Shown piece by piece: positions 25,321 through 35,293 of a stretch of DNA of 64,000 nucleotides. The first letter of the stretch is position 1; each line of letters begins with the position of its first letter. The stretch is taken from the NCBI RefSeq assembly GCF_028898845.1, contig NZ_CP118574.1, forward strand, positions 744,001 through 808,000, in the 5' to 3' direction. Position numbers and translations under genes: made by a program. Under the pieces are notes generated by a model. That model ran no database searches. It was not told the origin of the DNA and was given only the letters and a program-made list of their open reading frames with translations. This DNA is from Streptomyces sp. WZ-12. Lineage in GTDB: Bacteria > Actinomycetota > Actinomycetes > Streptomycetales > Streptomycetaceae.

Positions 25321-26319
25321 TTAGTCCAGGTGGGATGCGCGGGTCAGGAGGTTGCCGGCGATGCGCCGGGTGCACCGGTCCAGGGCGTCGCCCCGACCGG
25401 CTAACGCACGGAATCCGGTGGGCTGTTGGAGCAGTTCCACCGCTCGCAGCCGGTCTAGGTTGTCGAGCTCACCGATCCGGGCCCGCAGCTCGGAGGCACC
25501 GAAGAGGCCCTCGGGGCGCAGCAGTTCGGGCCCCTGTGCCGGGAATCCACCCGCGCCGGCCAGGTCCAGGTAGGGAGCGCCGTGCGGCCCGTAAATGCGA
25601 TCGGCGGCCACCCAGTCGGCCGCTCCGTCCAACAGTCGCGGCAGATCACCGAACCGCAGGGTGTGCACCACGGGATTGAGGTAGGCGTCCGCGTCGAAGA
25701 CGTCCTGCTCGGCCTGGTCCAGCGCGGTGCCGGCCCAGGCACCGGGCATGCCGTAGGCGTCGAGCGAGAGGGAGAGCCCCAGCGCCCTGACGACGTCCAG
25801 TCCCGTGGCGTCCTCGTGGGCGCCCATCAGACGGACCAGTTCGCGGTCGCGCATGCGTTGCGCCTCGCCGATGGCGTTGTACAGCCATACGTGCAGCAAC
25901 CCGTCGTCGGCCAGGTGGTCGCCGAGCCACTGGAGCCCGGCCCGGGGGTCCGGAAGGTGATGGACGACGCCGTAGCTATAGATGAATTCAAAACGGTCAG
26001 CCAGCGCGGGGCCCGATATCGCGCCGTCGATGAATTCCACATTACCGACCCCATGCCGCCGGGCCAGCCGTTGCGCGATTTCGCGTGAGGCGTCGCACGG
26101 TTCGAGCCCCACAAAGCGCACGTTGGGATATGCGCGCGCCAGCCCGATCAGGGTGTGCCCGGTGCCACACCCCGCATCGAGCACCGACCAACCGTCGGCC
26201 AGGCCACCCTCGATGACCAGTGGAAGCTCGCTCCCCACGACATCGATCAGCGGCCTCTCAACCCCTGGCGAGGGGAATGGAAAAGTCTCATAAAGGCGAC
26301 GCGTTGCGCTGGCGGCCAT
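25321..26319 (-). CDS. psmA: SAM-dependent methyltransferase, probable PsmA
   Basis: This 332-residue protein begins with a class I methyltransferase domain (motif I V-L-D-A-G-C-G-T-G near 46-54, then the V-G-L-E-P strand and Y-G-V-V-H-H-L). It continues with about 130 extra C-terminal residues typical of small-molecule methyltransferases in bacterial secondary metabolism. It is unrelated at motif level to the C/D pair. The ATG at 26319 has GGAAGGGA six bases upstream. As the first gene of the operon it is PsmA by order. It should supply one or more of the four methyl groups of physostigmine, most likely a late N-methylation. Confidence 0.82.
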   Translation of the reverse strand: MAASATRRLYETFPFPSPGVERPLIDVVGSELPLVIEGGLADGWSVLDAGCGTGHTLIGLARAYPNVRFVGLEPCDASREIAQRLARRHGVGNVEFIDGAISGPALADRFEFIYSYGVVHHLPDPRAGLQWLGDHLADDGLLHVWLYNAIGEAQRMRDRELVRLMGAHEDATGLDVVRALGLSLSLDAYGMPGAWAGTALDQAEQDVFDADAYLNPVVHTLRFGDLPRLLDGAADWVAADRIYGPHGAPYLDLAGAGGFPAQGPELLRPEGLFGASELRARIGELDNLDRLRAVELLQQPTGFRALAGRGDALDRCTRRIAGNLLTRASHLD

Positions 26320-28143
<1,824 letters not shown>

Positions 28144-28221
28144 GCACATCGGCGCCTTGCAGTTCCGGTGTGCGGTAGGTGGTGTGCGGTAGGCAGCGGA
28201 CGAGGCTCAACACACCAATAT

Positions 28222-28692
28222 CTACCCGTTGTTGGCGCCTTTCGCTCCAGGTGACGTGAGTGCGGCGTCCGCGGCATCGAGGATCTTGCCGAAGACATGG
28301 GCGACGACCGGCTTGGCCAGGACGCGGGTCAGCGCGGCGCCGACGACGGGAAGAGGGACCTCAAAGGCGGTGGTCCAGACGACGAGAGTGCCGCCGGGCA
28401 CTTCGGTGAAGGTCATCCGGCCCAGCTCGTGCCGGGCCGGCGGAAAGCTGCGTTCGACGACGTAGTCGAAGTCGTACGGCGGGTGGTAGACGGTGATCCG
28501 CTCGCGGAACCAACCGATCAACCACGTGTGCACCCGCACCGCGCCCACCCCATAGGGCGCACCCTGGCCCGGCCGCGCCAACCGCGCCTTGAGGACGAAC
28601 GGTGTGCGGGCGTAGTTGGTCGTCGTGGCGCACCAACTGAACACCTCTGCGATCGGCGCTGCGACAACCCGTCGCACGGTCAAGGTATCCAT
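28222..28692 (-). CDS. SRPBCC-superfamily protein
   Basis: This 156-residue protein has the START/Bet v1-like pattern: a start T-V-R-R-V-V-A-A-P-I-A-E-V-F-S-W, central strands ending in Y-D-F-D-Y-V-V-E-R, G-G-T-L-V-V-W-T-T-A-F-E-V-P, and a long C-terminal helix. Such proteins bind hydrophobic ligands or act as cyclases or hydrolases. The ATG at 28692 starts the domain and GGAGGGA lies upstream. It converges with dgdA. The ligand is unknown. Confidence 0.72.
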   Translation of the reverse strand: MDTLTVRRVVAAPIAEVFSWCATTTNYARTPFVLKARLARPGQGAPYGVGAVRVHTWLIGWFRERITVYHPPYDFDYVVERSFPPARHELGRMTFTEVPGGTLVVWTTAFEVPLPVVGAALTRVLAKPVVAHVFGKILDAADAALTSPGAKGANNG

Positions 28693-29028
28693 GCCGTTCC
28701 CGTCCCTCCTACTGGCCAGCCGGCGCGGAACAACCACCGCGCCCAGAGCACCGGCATGCCGCCCGTGTTCGCCAACCAGACGCCGCAGCCCCCACAACCG
28801 TGACACCACCCCGGACGACTGTGACGTACGCCACCGCACCCCCAACTCCCCCGTGGGCCAAACCCCTTACCAACTGCCGCGTCCTCTGCCGTTGCCTCTC
28901 GTACCCGCATGCTGTCGTCCATGAGTCGTACGACGCCGAACGCACGGGGTTCCGGTGCCGGCTCGTCAGCCAGGTAGCGCCCAGTGCACTCGCCTCGACG
29001 GCCCGCTCTCACGAGCACCCATTCATGC
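28693..29028. other. Stretch with no convincing gene
   Basis: It lies upstream of the SRPBCC gene and downstream of the small secreted gene. No frame has a domain signature. The SRPBCC promoter should be here. Confidence 0.45.
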
Positions 29029-29062
29029 CTCTTCCCGGGCCCACGCAGGCCCGGGAAGAGGG
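29029..29062 (-). terminator. Strong hairpin terminator after the small secreted gene
   Basis: A perfect 14-bp stem (CCTCTTCCCGGGCC) with a 6-base loop begins five bases beyond the stop codon of the leftward gene. Confidence 0.85.
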
Positions 29063-29067
29063 GTGAC

Positions 29068-29436
29068 TCACTGGTACAGCACGATCGAGTTGACCGGGGT
29101 GAGGTCGGCCCACCAGCCGTTCTGCGGTGCCATGTCGCTGTAGCAGTTGCCGGTGCCGTTGTAGCCCGTGCACAGCTTGGCGTGGGCGCCGCCGTACTGG
29201 TTGTTGAGGACCCAGTGGTACCCGTACTGGTTGTTGAGGTTGTGCGCGCCGTAACTCCAGAAGGTCAGGCTCGGCGCGACAGCCGGGTCCTCACCCTGCG
29301 GGTAGACGCAGACCGCGCCGTCCGGGCATCCGGCCCAGGAACTGGCGGGTGCGGCACTGGCTGCACCGATCGTGAGCACGGCCGCCGCGGCGGTGCCGGC
29401 CGCGAGGGCAGCGGCGCGTCGAAGCATGGTTCGCAT
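29068..29436 (-). CDS. Small secreted protein of unknown function
   Basis: This 122-residue protein has a clear signal peptide (M-R-T-M-L-R-R then an Ala-rich core, cleavage near residue 28). The mature domain of about 94 residues has four Cys and many Asn, Tyr and Gly, including a repeated L-N-N-Q-Y-G. It resembles the small peptidase-inhibitor-I36-like secreted proteins of Streptomyces in size and style but lacks a decisive motif. A GGGAGGGG ribosome site precedes the ATG and a strong terminator follows, so it is a single-gene unit. Confidence 0.75.
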   Translation of the reverse strand: MRTMLRRAAALAAGTAAAAVLTIGAASAAPASSWAGCPDGAVCVYPQGEDPAVAPSLTFWSYGAHNLNNQYGYHWVLNNQYGGAHAKLCTGYNGTGNCYSDMAPQNGWWADLTPVNSIVLYQ

Positions 29437-29937
29437 GAAAGTCCCCTCCCTGGTGGCGCCGACCGAGCGTCGATCGCTCGGCCGGCTGGCTCCTCAGCAT
29501 CGTGGAACGGCCCCGCCTCCCCCAGTGCGGAATCAGACATTACTGCCGCAAGTCTGTCCTTCTGGCGAGACTTCTGGCGTTCCCGGCATGCCCGATGTAA
29601 TGCCCTATGCACCGCGACAACCGCGACAGTACGGACCCCACCCCCACACTTCACCCACTCCACCCTCGGCCTACGCAACGCCGCCTCGACGTCGAGACCA
29701 GCCCAACTCCCTGACCGCGGCGACGAATTCGCGGCCTTCGGAGCGCGCGACCAGCCTGACGCCGGGCCACTCTGCGCCAGGCTCGGCATCTCGCTCCCGC
29801 CCCAAAGTCCTGAGGCGCCCGTGGACGAACGCGCCGTTGGTGGGGTTGTGGTCACGTCATTCCCGTTCAACCACCCTCAAGTCGAGGGCGGTCGCGCCCC
29901 ATTGCCCTTGCCCGGCCATTTGCGCATCCTTGCTGGC
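29437..29937. other. Divergent intergenic stretch without a convincing gene
   Basis: About 500 bases between the leftward secreted gene and the rightward monooxygenase gene. Some frames on the minus strand look weakly protein-like near 29690-29870 but have no start, ribosome site or family match. Promoters of both neighbours should lie here. Confidence 0.45.
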
Positions 29938-30801
29938 ATGCACTTCTCCATCAACATCCCCAACTTCGGCGACTTCGCCGACCCCCGCAACGTCGCGACC
30001 GTTGCGGCCGCCGCCGAACAAGCCGGCTGGGACGGGCTCTTCGTCTGGGACCACGTACTGCACCGGCAGCACCAAGGTCGCCCTTTCGGAGATCCCTGGA
30101 TGCTGCTGACCGCAGCCGCGCTGGCGACCTCCCGTATCCGGCTCGGCACACTGCTGACGCCCGTCCCCCGCTACCATCCGCAGCAACTCGCCCGTCAGGT
30201 AGCTACGTTGGACCAACTCAGCCACGGCCGGGCGACCTTCGCCGCCGGCCTGGGCGGTCCCATCGACGACGAATACCGCAGCTTCGGCGACACCGCCGCA
30301 CCGCGCCTCCTCGCCGAGCGGTTGGACGAGGGACTGGACCTACTGCGGAGCTTCTGGACCGGCGATCCGGTGAACCACCGCGGTCGGCACTACGAGGTCC
30401 ATGACGTGACGCTGCTGCCTGCGACCGCGCAGCAGCCCCATCCCCCCGTGTGGATTGGCGGATTCTGGCCGCATCGCGCGCCCATGCGGCGTGCGGCACG
30501 GTGGGACGGCGCGGTGCCACTGTTCGAGACGGCCCGACACGGGCACGTGCCCGACGTGGCGGAGGTACGTGAACTGGTCGACTACGTGCGCAAGTGCCGC
30601 CCGGCCACGGCCGAGCGCCCCTTCGAGTTCGTGATCGGCGGCGCCACCCCCTCGGACGCGGCCAAGGCCAGGGATGTGATCGGTCCGCTACACGAGGCCG
30701 GCGCCACCTGGTGGGACGAACGCCAGATCCAGACCGGCCCCGACCTGGACCGCCTCCCCCCAGTGCTACGCCGCATCGAGGCAGGGCCGCCTGCGCTCTG
30801 A
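29938..30801 (+). CDS. Luciferase-like monooxygenase (LLM class, FMN or F420)
   Basis: This 287-residue protein has the bacterial luciferase-like barrel: an F-S-I-N-I-P-N-F-G start, A-E-Q-A-G-W-D-G-L-F-V-W-D-H near 27-40, I-R-L-G-T-L-L-T-P near 66-75, and R-Y-H-P-Q-Q-L-A-R-Q-V-A-T-L-D-Q-L-S-H-G-R. In Streptomyces such proteins use reduced flavin or coenzyme F420 to oxidise or reduce small molecules. The ATG at 29938 begins the first strand; the long upstream extension has no coding character. The substrate is unknown. Confidence 0.82.
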   Translation: MHFSINIPNFGDFADPRNVATVAAAAEQAGWDGLFVWDHVLHRQHQGRPFGDPWMLLTAAALATSRIRLGTLLTPVPRYHPQQLARQVATLDQLSHGRATFAAGLGGPIDDEYRSFGDTAAPRLLAERLDEGLDLLRSFWTGDPVNHRGRHYEVHDVTLLPATAQQPHPPVWIGGFWPHRAPMRRAARWDGAVPLFETARHGHVPDVAEVRELVDYVRKCRPATAERPFEFVIGGATPSDAAKARDVIGPLHEAGATWWDERQIQTGPDLDRLPPVLRRIEAGPPAL

Positions 30802-30829
30802 ATCGTCGTTCGCCACCCCCGTTGGCACG

Positions 30830-30958
30830 CGCCGGGCCGAGTCGAGCCGTGTCGAGTCGAGTCGGGCCGCATCGGGCCGATACCAGCCCGAAGTCCCATC
30901 CCTACTCGGAGAGTTGGACAGGTTGGACAGGTTGGACGTGCTGGACGTGCTGGACGAG
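30830..30958. repeat. Two short tandem-repeat tracts upstream of a GNAT gene
   Basis: About 30837-30888 holds pentamers of the GTCGA/GTCGG type. About 30913-30958 holds five tandem copies of a 9-bp unit (TTGGACAGG, changing to CTGGACGTG). If translated, the second tract would give L-D-R/L-D-V repeats, but it lies before the likely start of the GNAT gene. Confidence 0.75.
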
Positions 30959-31000
30959 GACACTCGCTGGCGCAGCCCCTCCTGGACCTACGATGCGGCC

Positions 31001-31399
31001 ATGGCACTCACGTACGCATGGCGCGGCGATTTCGACAACGAGGCCGTCAACGCGCTCCACGGGGAGGCTTTCGGCCACGCTCCGACACCGATCGACTGGC
31101 AGACACAACTACACCGTCACAGCCTCGGTTGGGTCTGCGCCCGAGAAGGCGACAGGCTCGTGGGATTCGTCAACGTCGCCTGGGACGGCGGCGTCCATGC
31201 CTTCGTCCTCGACGCGATGGTCGCCCGGGACCTGCGCAAGGCCGGTGTCGGAACCGAACTCGTGGCGACCGCGGCCCGCAACGCCCGCGCGGCGGACTGC
31301 GCATGGCTCCACGTCGACTTCGAGGAGCACCTACGCCCCTTCTACTTCACCGCCTGCGGCTTCACTTCCACCAACGCGGGACTCATCGCCCTGCGTTGA
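31001..31399 (+). CDS. GNAT-family N-acetyltransferase
   Basis: This 132-residue protein has the core GNAT elements: a strand V-G-F-V-N-V-A-W, then V-L-D-A-M-V and the acetyl-CoA loop R-K-A-G-V-G-T-E-L, with a late F-Y-F-T-A-C-G-F. It should acetylate an amine with acetyl-CoA. The ATG at 31001 is preferred to an upstream frame start at 30914, which would translate the 9-bp repeats. The substrate is unknown and it stands alone. Confidence 0.78.
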   Translation: MALTYAWRGDFDNEAVNALHGEAFGHAPTPIDWQTQLHRHSLGWVCAREGDRLVGFVNVAWDGGVHAFVLDAMVARDLRKAGVGTELVATAARNARAADCAWLHVDFEEHLRPFYFTACGFTSTNAGLIALR

Positions 31400-31553
31400 A
31401 GGCATTTCCCGGCGTCTCCCAGCGCCGGCAGGGTCACCACAACGTTGAGCTTCGCAGAGCCACAGAGACCCCGGCATCCACACGAATCGCTCAAGACACT
31501 GCCTCTCCCCTACGATGTCCGCCAGAATCTCCGCTGGCAGGAAGGTAGTTGTC

Positions 31554-32372
31554 ATGACCGAGGGCTTTTCCGGCGTGGACCAGTCGAAGCCGAGCATCGC
31601 CCGGGTCTACGACTATCTCCTGGGCGGCAAGGACAACTACGACGTGGACCGCGTCATAGGAGACAAGTTCACCCGCGACCTGCCCGGTTCGGTGGCCATC
31701 GCGCACGCCAACCGGCAGAACCTCGTCCGTGCCGTGCGGGAGCTCGCGTTGGCGGGCATCGAGCAGTTCATCGACATGGGCAGCGGGCTGCCGACGGCGG
31801 ACAACGTCCACCAGGTCGCCCAGCGCCACGTCCCCGACGCCCGCGTGGTCTACATCGACAACGACCCCATCGTCCTGGCCCACGGCCGCGCCCTGCTTGA
31901 GGACAACCAACACACCCGCGTCATCCAGGCCGACGTCCGCGACCCACACAGCATCCGGGAACACCCGGACACCATCGACCTGATCGACTTCGACCGGCCC
32001 GTGGCGGTGATCCACAGCGCCATCCTGCACCACATCAACGACGACGAGGACCCCCGCTCCATCGTCAACTACTGGCAGCGGCAGGTCCCGTCCGACAGCT
32101 ACTTCTTCATCTCCCACTTCCGCAGCGGCGGCAACCCCGAGACCGCCGAGGCCGAGGCGGTGCTCCAGGCCACCTTCGGCCGCGGCCGGTGGCGCACCGA
32201 CCAGGAGATCCGCGACCTCTTCGGCGACCTGGAAGTCCTGCAACCGGGGATCGTCCCCAGCTCCCTGTGGCGGCCGGACACGGCGGAGGGAGTCACCCGC
32301 ATCGGACCGGCAGAGCGCGACCTGACGGTCTGGGAGCGGCTGATCGTAGGGGGCCTGGCCCGCAAGCCGTAA
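31554..32372 (+). CDS. S-adenosyl methyltransferase of the DUF574 family
   Basis: This 272-residue protein has the DUF574 (PF04672) hallmarks: S-I-A-R-V-Y-D-Y-L-L-G-G-K-D-N-Y near residues 13-28, F-I-D-M-G-S-G-L-P-T near 75-84, V-V-Y-I-D-N-D-P-I-V, and A-I-L-H-H-I-N-D-D-E-D-P. These are abundant actinobacterial SAM-binding proteins of mostly unknown target. The ATG at 31554 follows GGAAGG by nine bases. It converges with the ICMT-like gene. Confidence 0.9.
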   Translation: MTEGFSGVDQSKPSIARVYDYLLGGKDNYDVDRVIGDKFTRDLPGSVAIAHANRQNLVRAVRELALAGIEQFIDMGSGLPTADNVHQVAQRHVPDARVVYIDNDPIVLAHGRALLEDNQHTRVIQADVRDPHSIREHPDTIDLIDFDRPVAVIHSAILHHINDDEDPRSIVNYWQRQVPSDSYFFISHFRSGGNPETAEAEAVLQATFGRGRWRTDQEIRDLFGDLEVLQPGIVPSSLWRPDTAEGVTRIGPAERDLTVWERLIVGGLARKP

Positions 32373-32406
32373 GCGAGGCAGGACGCGCCGGGCGCAGGTG
32401 CGCAGT

Positions 32407-32427
32407 CCGTCGAGCGCCCGTCGACGG
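32407..32427. terminator. Short hairpin between convergent genes
   Basis: A 7-bp stem (CCGTCGA/TCGACGG) with a 7-base loop between the DUF574 gene and the ICMT-like gene. It is weak alone. Confidence 0.45.
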
Positions 32428-32468
32428 CACACGGTCCGCGGGCCATGAGCCACGTGGCATGGCCGGCC

Positions 32469-33047
32469 TCACCACACACCGGGCACAAGCCTGCGGGTCC
32501 GGGCGGCGTACGCCCCGTACTCCTCGCCCAGCGCGTCGAGCAACATCCGTTCCTCGACGCGTATCCGGTATCCCAGTGCGAGCAGACAACATGCGGCGAT
32601 CACCAGCGCGGACGCCACGTTGTCCGTCAGAAGTGCGAGATCCATGCCGGCGATCAGGATCCCGGTGTAGGCGGGATGCCGCACCCATCGGTACGGGCCC
32701 GTGGTGACGACCTGATGGTCCTGCTGGATGTGCACGGTGCCGCGGAAGAAACGCCCCAGCGTGACGATGGCCCACAACCGGAACCCCAACGCGGCCCAGG
32801 CCACGAGCAGCACCGCCATCTCCACACCCAGTGCGCGCGTTGAGTACGACAGACCGGGCAACGCGTGCCGGATCGGCGCCGCCAACACGACCCCACCGCC
32901 GATCAGCACCACGAAGACCAGAAGGCTGATCCACTCCGTTCGCTCGGTTCGTTCGCTGCGGACGCGCTGCCGTATTTGGAGCAGGACTTCGGCCGCCGCC
33001 CAGAGCCAGATGGTGATGATGAGTGCGGTGTTCATCACGTGGTGCAT
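32469..33047 (-). CDS. Isoprenylcysteine carboxyl methyltransferase-like integral membrane protein
   Basis: This 192-residue protein has about four or five membrane helices and the ICMT/PEMT-type SAM-binding end: G-P-Y-R-W-V-R-H-P-A-Y-T-G near 119-131 and E-E-R-M-L-L-D-A-L-G-E-E-Y-G-A-Y near 169-184. Bacterial members methylate lipids or small hydrophobic compounds; the substrate is not predictable. The ATG at 33047 follows a GGGGGG run. It is divergent from the proline iminopeptidase gene. Confidence 0.85.
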   Translation of the reverse strand: MHHVMNTALIITIWLWAAAEVLLQIRQRVRSERTERTEWISLLVFVVLIGGGVVLAAPIRHALPGLSYSTRALGVEMAVLLVAWAALGFRLWAIVTLGRFFRGTVHIQQDHQVVTTGPYRWVRHPAYTGILIAGMDLALLTDNVASALVIAACCLLALGYRIRVEERMLLDALGEEYGAYAARTRRLVPGVW

Positions 33048-33259
33048 CGCAGTACCCCCCAACCGTTCCAAACTTCCGTACCCCGCCAGGGATTCGCACC
33101 ATCTCACCATCGCACCGAACCCAGGTGGAGCGGCTCAACTCATGGGTGGAGCCCGGGTGGAGAAACGGGCCACATCGCCCTGGCCACGCCCGTAACTCCG
33201 TCCGGTTCAACACCCAGATCAGCACACCAGGTTGAGAAAATTCCACCCGCCCGAACCAC

Positions 33260-33275
33260 GATCTTCCGTAAGATC
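33260..33275. promoter_or_regulatory. Small inverted repeat before the iminopeptidase gene
   Basis: GATCTT and AAGATC flank a 4-base loop, about 45 bases before the chosen start. It could be an operator or a leader hairpin. A 12-bp direct repeat GGTTGAGAAAAT (33230-33241 and 33309-33320) surrounds it. Confidence 0.35.
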
Positions 33276-33318
33276 GACGGCCATGGTCAAAAACACGGTC
33301 GGGAATGTGGTTGAGAAA

Positions 33319-34290
33319 ATGCTGGAGAACTCGGTTGAGCTATACCCTCCGACCAACCCCTACGACAACGGTTTTCTCGACACCGGAGACGGCAACCGCA
33401 TCTACTACGAACAGCTCGGCAACCCCCAAGGCAAACCCGCACTGAGTGTCCACGGCGGCCCGGGGGCCGGTGCGCCACAGCGGCCGGTACGTGTCTGGGA
33501 CCCCGAGTGCTACCGCCTCATCCGTTTCGACCAGCGCAACTGCGGCCGTAGCACCCCGCACGCCAGCGATCCGACGGTAGACATGACCCTGAACACCACG
33601 CAGCACCTGATCGACGACATGGAGCGACTGCGCGAACACCTGGGTATCGAAAGGTGGTTGCTGGCCGGCGGCTCCTGGGGCTCGACGCTCATCCTGGCCT
33701 ATGCGCAACAGCATCCCGAGCGGGTCACCGAGATCTCCCTCGCGGCGGTGACGACGGCGAGCCGCAACGAGATCGACTGGCTCTACCGGGGCGCCGGACG
33801 CTTCTACCCCGAGGCGTGGGACCGGTTCCGTGACGGCGTCCCCGAGGACGAGCGGGACGGTGACCTGCTGGCAGCCTACGCGCGGCTCATGGAGAACCCG
33901 GACCGGGCGATTCGGGAAAAGGCCGCCGCCGACTGGCTCGCCTGGGAGGACGCCGTCATCTCGAACGAGCCCAACGGCGTGCCCAACATGTACAGCAACC
34001 GAGAGGTCGATGCACGGATCGCGTTCGTACGCATCTGTGCGCACTTCTTCAGCAACGGAGCCTGGCTGACGGAGGACCAACTCCTGCGCAACGCCCATAA
34101 GTTGGCTGGAATTCCGGGAGTGCTGGTCCACGGCCGGCACGACATGGGGTGCCCGGTCCAGACGGTGTGGGAGTTGGCAAAGGCGTGGCCGGACGCGCGA
34201 CTCCACATCATCGAGGACTCCGGCCACGCCGGAAGCGAGGCGATGCAGCGGACGAGTCGGGCGGGCATCGAGGAGTTCAAGCACCGGTAA
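33319..34290 (+). CDS. pip: Proline iminopeptidase (S33 family)
   Basis: This 323-residue protein matches prolyl aminopeptidases in length and motifs: the start Y-P-P-T-N-P-Y-D-N-G-F-L-D-T-G-D-G, the H-G-G-P-G-A-G oxyanion loop, R-F-D-Q-R-N-C-G-R-S, nucleophile Ser in G-G-S-W-G-S, and a C-terminal D-S-G-H-A-G with the His. It removes N-terminal proline from peptides in the cytosol. The ATG at 33319 fits the family N-terminus; 33283 is in frame and possible. Neither has a strong ribosome site. Confidence 0.88.
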   Translation: MLENSVELYPPTNPYDNGFLDTGDGNRIYYEQLGNPQGKPALSVHGGPGAGAPQRPVRVWDPECYRLIRFDQRNCGRSTPHASDPTVDMTLNTTQHLIDDMERLREHLGIERWLLAGGSWGSTLILAYAQQHPERVTEISLAAVTTASRNEIDWLYRGAGRFYPEAWDRFRDGVPEDERDGDLLAAYARLMENPDRAIREKAAADWLAWEDAVISNEPNGVPNMYSNREVDARIAFVRICAHFFSNGAWLTEDQLLRNAHKLAGIPGVLVHGRHDMGCPVQTVWELAKAWPDARLHIIEDSGHAGSEAMQRTSRAGIEEFKHR

Positions 34291-34389
34291 TCTGCTGGCT
34301 CCAGCCCCAGCTCCAGGGAAATTCCTCAAGCTTGACGCCAATCGCTCGTCCCCCCGGGGAGCGGTGCCTGGTGGATCGCGTGCCGGCAT

Positions 34390-34435
34390 CGGGGATCCCT
34401 CAGGCACGCCGGCGGGCATGCCGAGGGAATCCCCG
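34390..34435. terminator. Hairpin between convergent iminopeptidase and methyltransferase genes
   Basis: The arms CGGGGATCCCTC (34390-34401) and GAGGGAATCCCCG (34423-34435) pair with one bulge. The loop can form a second small stem. Confidence 0.7.
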
Positions 34436-34453
34436 CTGTTCGGCCGCTGCCGA

Positions 34454-35209
34454 TCAGGTCAGCTCGGCCGTGATCTGCCAGAACGGCAGGAGAACCTTGC
34501 CGTGTTGGTCAACAGACACGGCATCGTCCGGCTCCGCGGCTTCCGATACGGCGGGCATCAGGCTCTGCCATTCCTGCCAGGTCAAGCCGGTGGTGTAGCG
34601 GCGGGGCTCCATGCGCCGGATCGTCCAGTCATCGCGGAGAGCCTCGCGCAGGCTGCGTTCGTCCGTCTTGGCCGGCATCTTCAGGCGGGCGGCCAACTCG
34701 CCGCGGAAGCAGAGGACATGAAGCCTCGCATCAGGCGCGCACACGCGGCGCAGTCCGGCCAGATACGCCCGTCGCTGATCGGCGTCCAGGCAGTGCAACA
34801 TGGCGCTGTCGACGACCGTACGGAAGCCGCCGGGGGTCGCGATGCCGTGCAACTCCGTCGCGTCGGCGACCGTGAAGGTCACCGGGCTTCCGGCGGCGCT
34901 GGCCTTGGCCCGGCTGCGCTCGATTGCGGAGGGTGCGGCGTCGAAGGCGGTCACGTCATAGCCGCGGTCGGCCAGGAACAGGGCGTTGTCCCCGAGTCCG
35001 CAGCCGGATTCCAACACCGGGCCGGTGATTTCGCCGGCCGCCTCCAGTTCCATGATCAACGGCTGGGGCGCGTCCAGTTGCCACGGAATGAGGTCCGACC
35101 GAGAGGCGTCCGTCACATAGGCGGTCCCACGCCCTTGGTACGCCGCCTCGAAGTCCAACACCGGCTCCCGGCCGCCTTGCTGGTCGCGCACGTCATGCGA
35201 ATCGGCCAT
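34454..35209 (-). CDS. SAM-dependent methyltransferase, TetR-linked
   Basis: This 251-residue class I methyltransferase has motif I V-L-E-S-G-C-G-L-G-D-N-A near 65-76, then Y-D-V-T-A-F-D-A-A-P-S-A, and D-S-A-M-L-H-C-L-D. It resembles the thiopurine/halide methyltransferase-like group that acts on small thiols, halides or metalloids. GAGGTGAGG precedes the ATG at 35209. It is divergent from a TetR gene 84 bases away across a 58-bp dyad, so it is the likely target of that regulator and may detoxify the regulator's inducer. Confidence 0.82.
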   Translation of the reverse strand: MADSHDVRDQQGGREPVLDFEAAYQGRGTAYVTDASRSDLIPWQLDAPQPLIMELEAAGEITGPVLESGCGLGDNALFLADRGYDVTAFDAAPSAIERSRAKASAAGSPVTFTVADATELHGIATPGGFRTVVDSAMLHCLDADQRRAYLAGLRRVCAPDARLHVLCFRGELAARLKMPAKTDERSLREALRDDWTIRRMEPRRYTTGLTWQEWQSLMPAVSEAAEPDDAVSVDQHGKVLLPFWQITAELT

Positions 35210-35227
35210 CCAACCCTCACCTCTTCT

Positions 35228-35285
35228 AGTAGACGGGGTCGTTCCTTAAGAAGAGTGTAGGCAGGAAGGAACACCAGCGTCTACT
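35228..35285. promoter_or_regulatory. Dyad-symmetric operator between a methyltransferase gene and a tetR gene
   Basis: Outer arms AGTAGACG (35228-35235) and CGTCTACT (35278-35285) and inner arms GTTCCTT (35241-35247) and AAGGAAC (35266-35272) share the same centre at 35256.5. The dyad fills nearly all of the 84-bp gap between the two divergent starts, as expected for an autoregulated TetR system. Confidence 0.65.
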
Positions 35286-35293
35286 GTTGGCCC

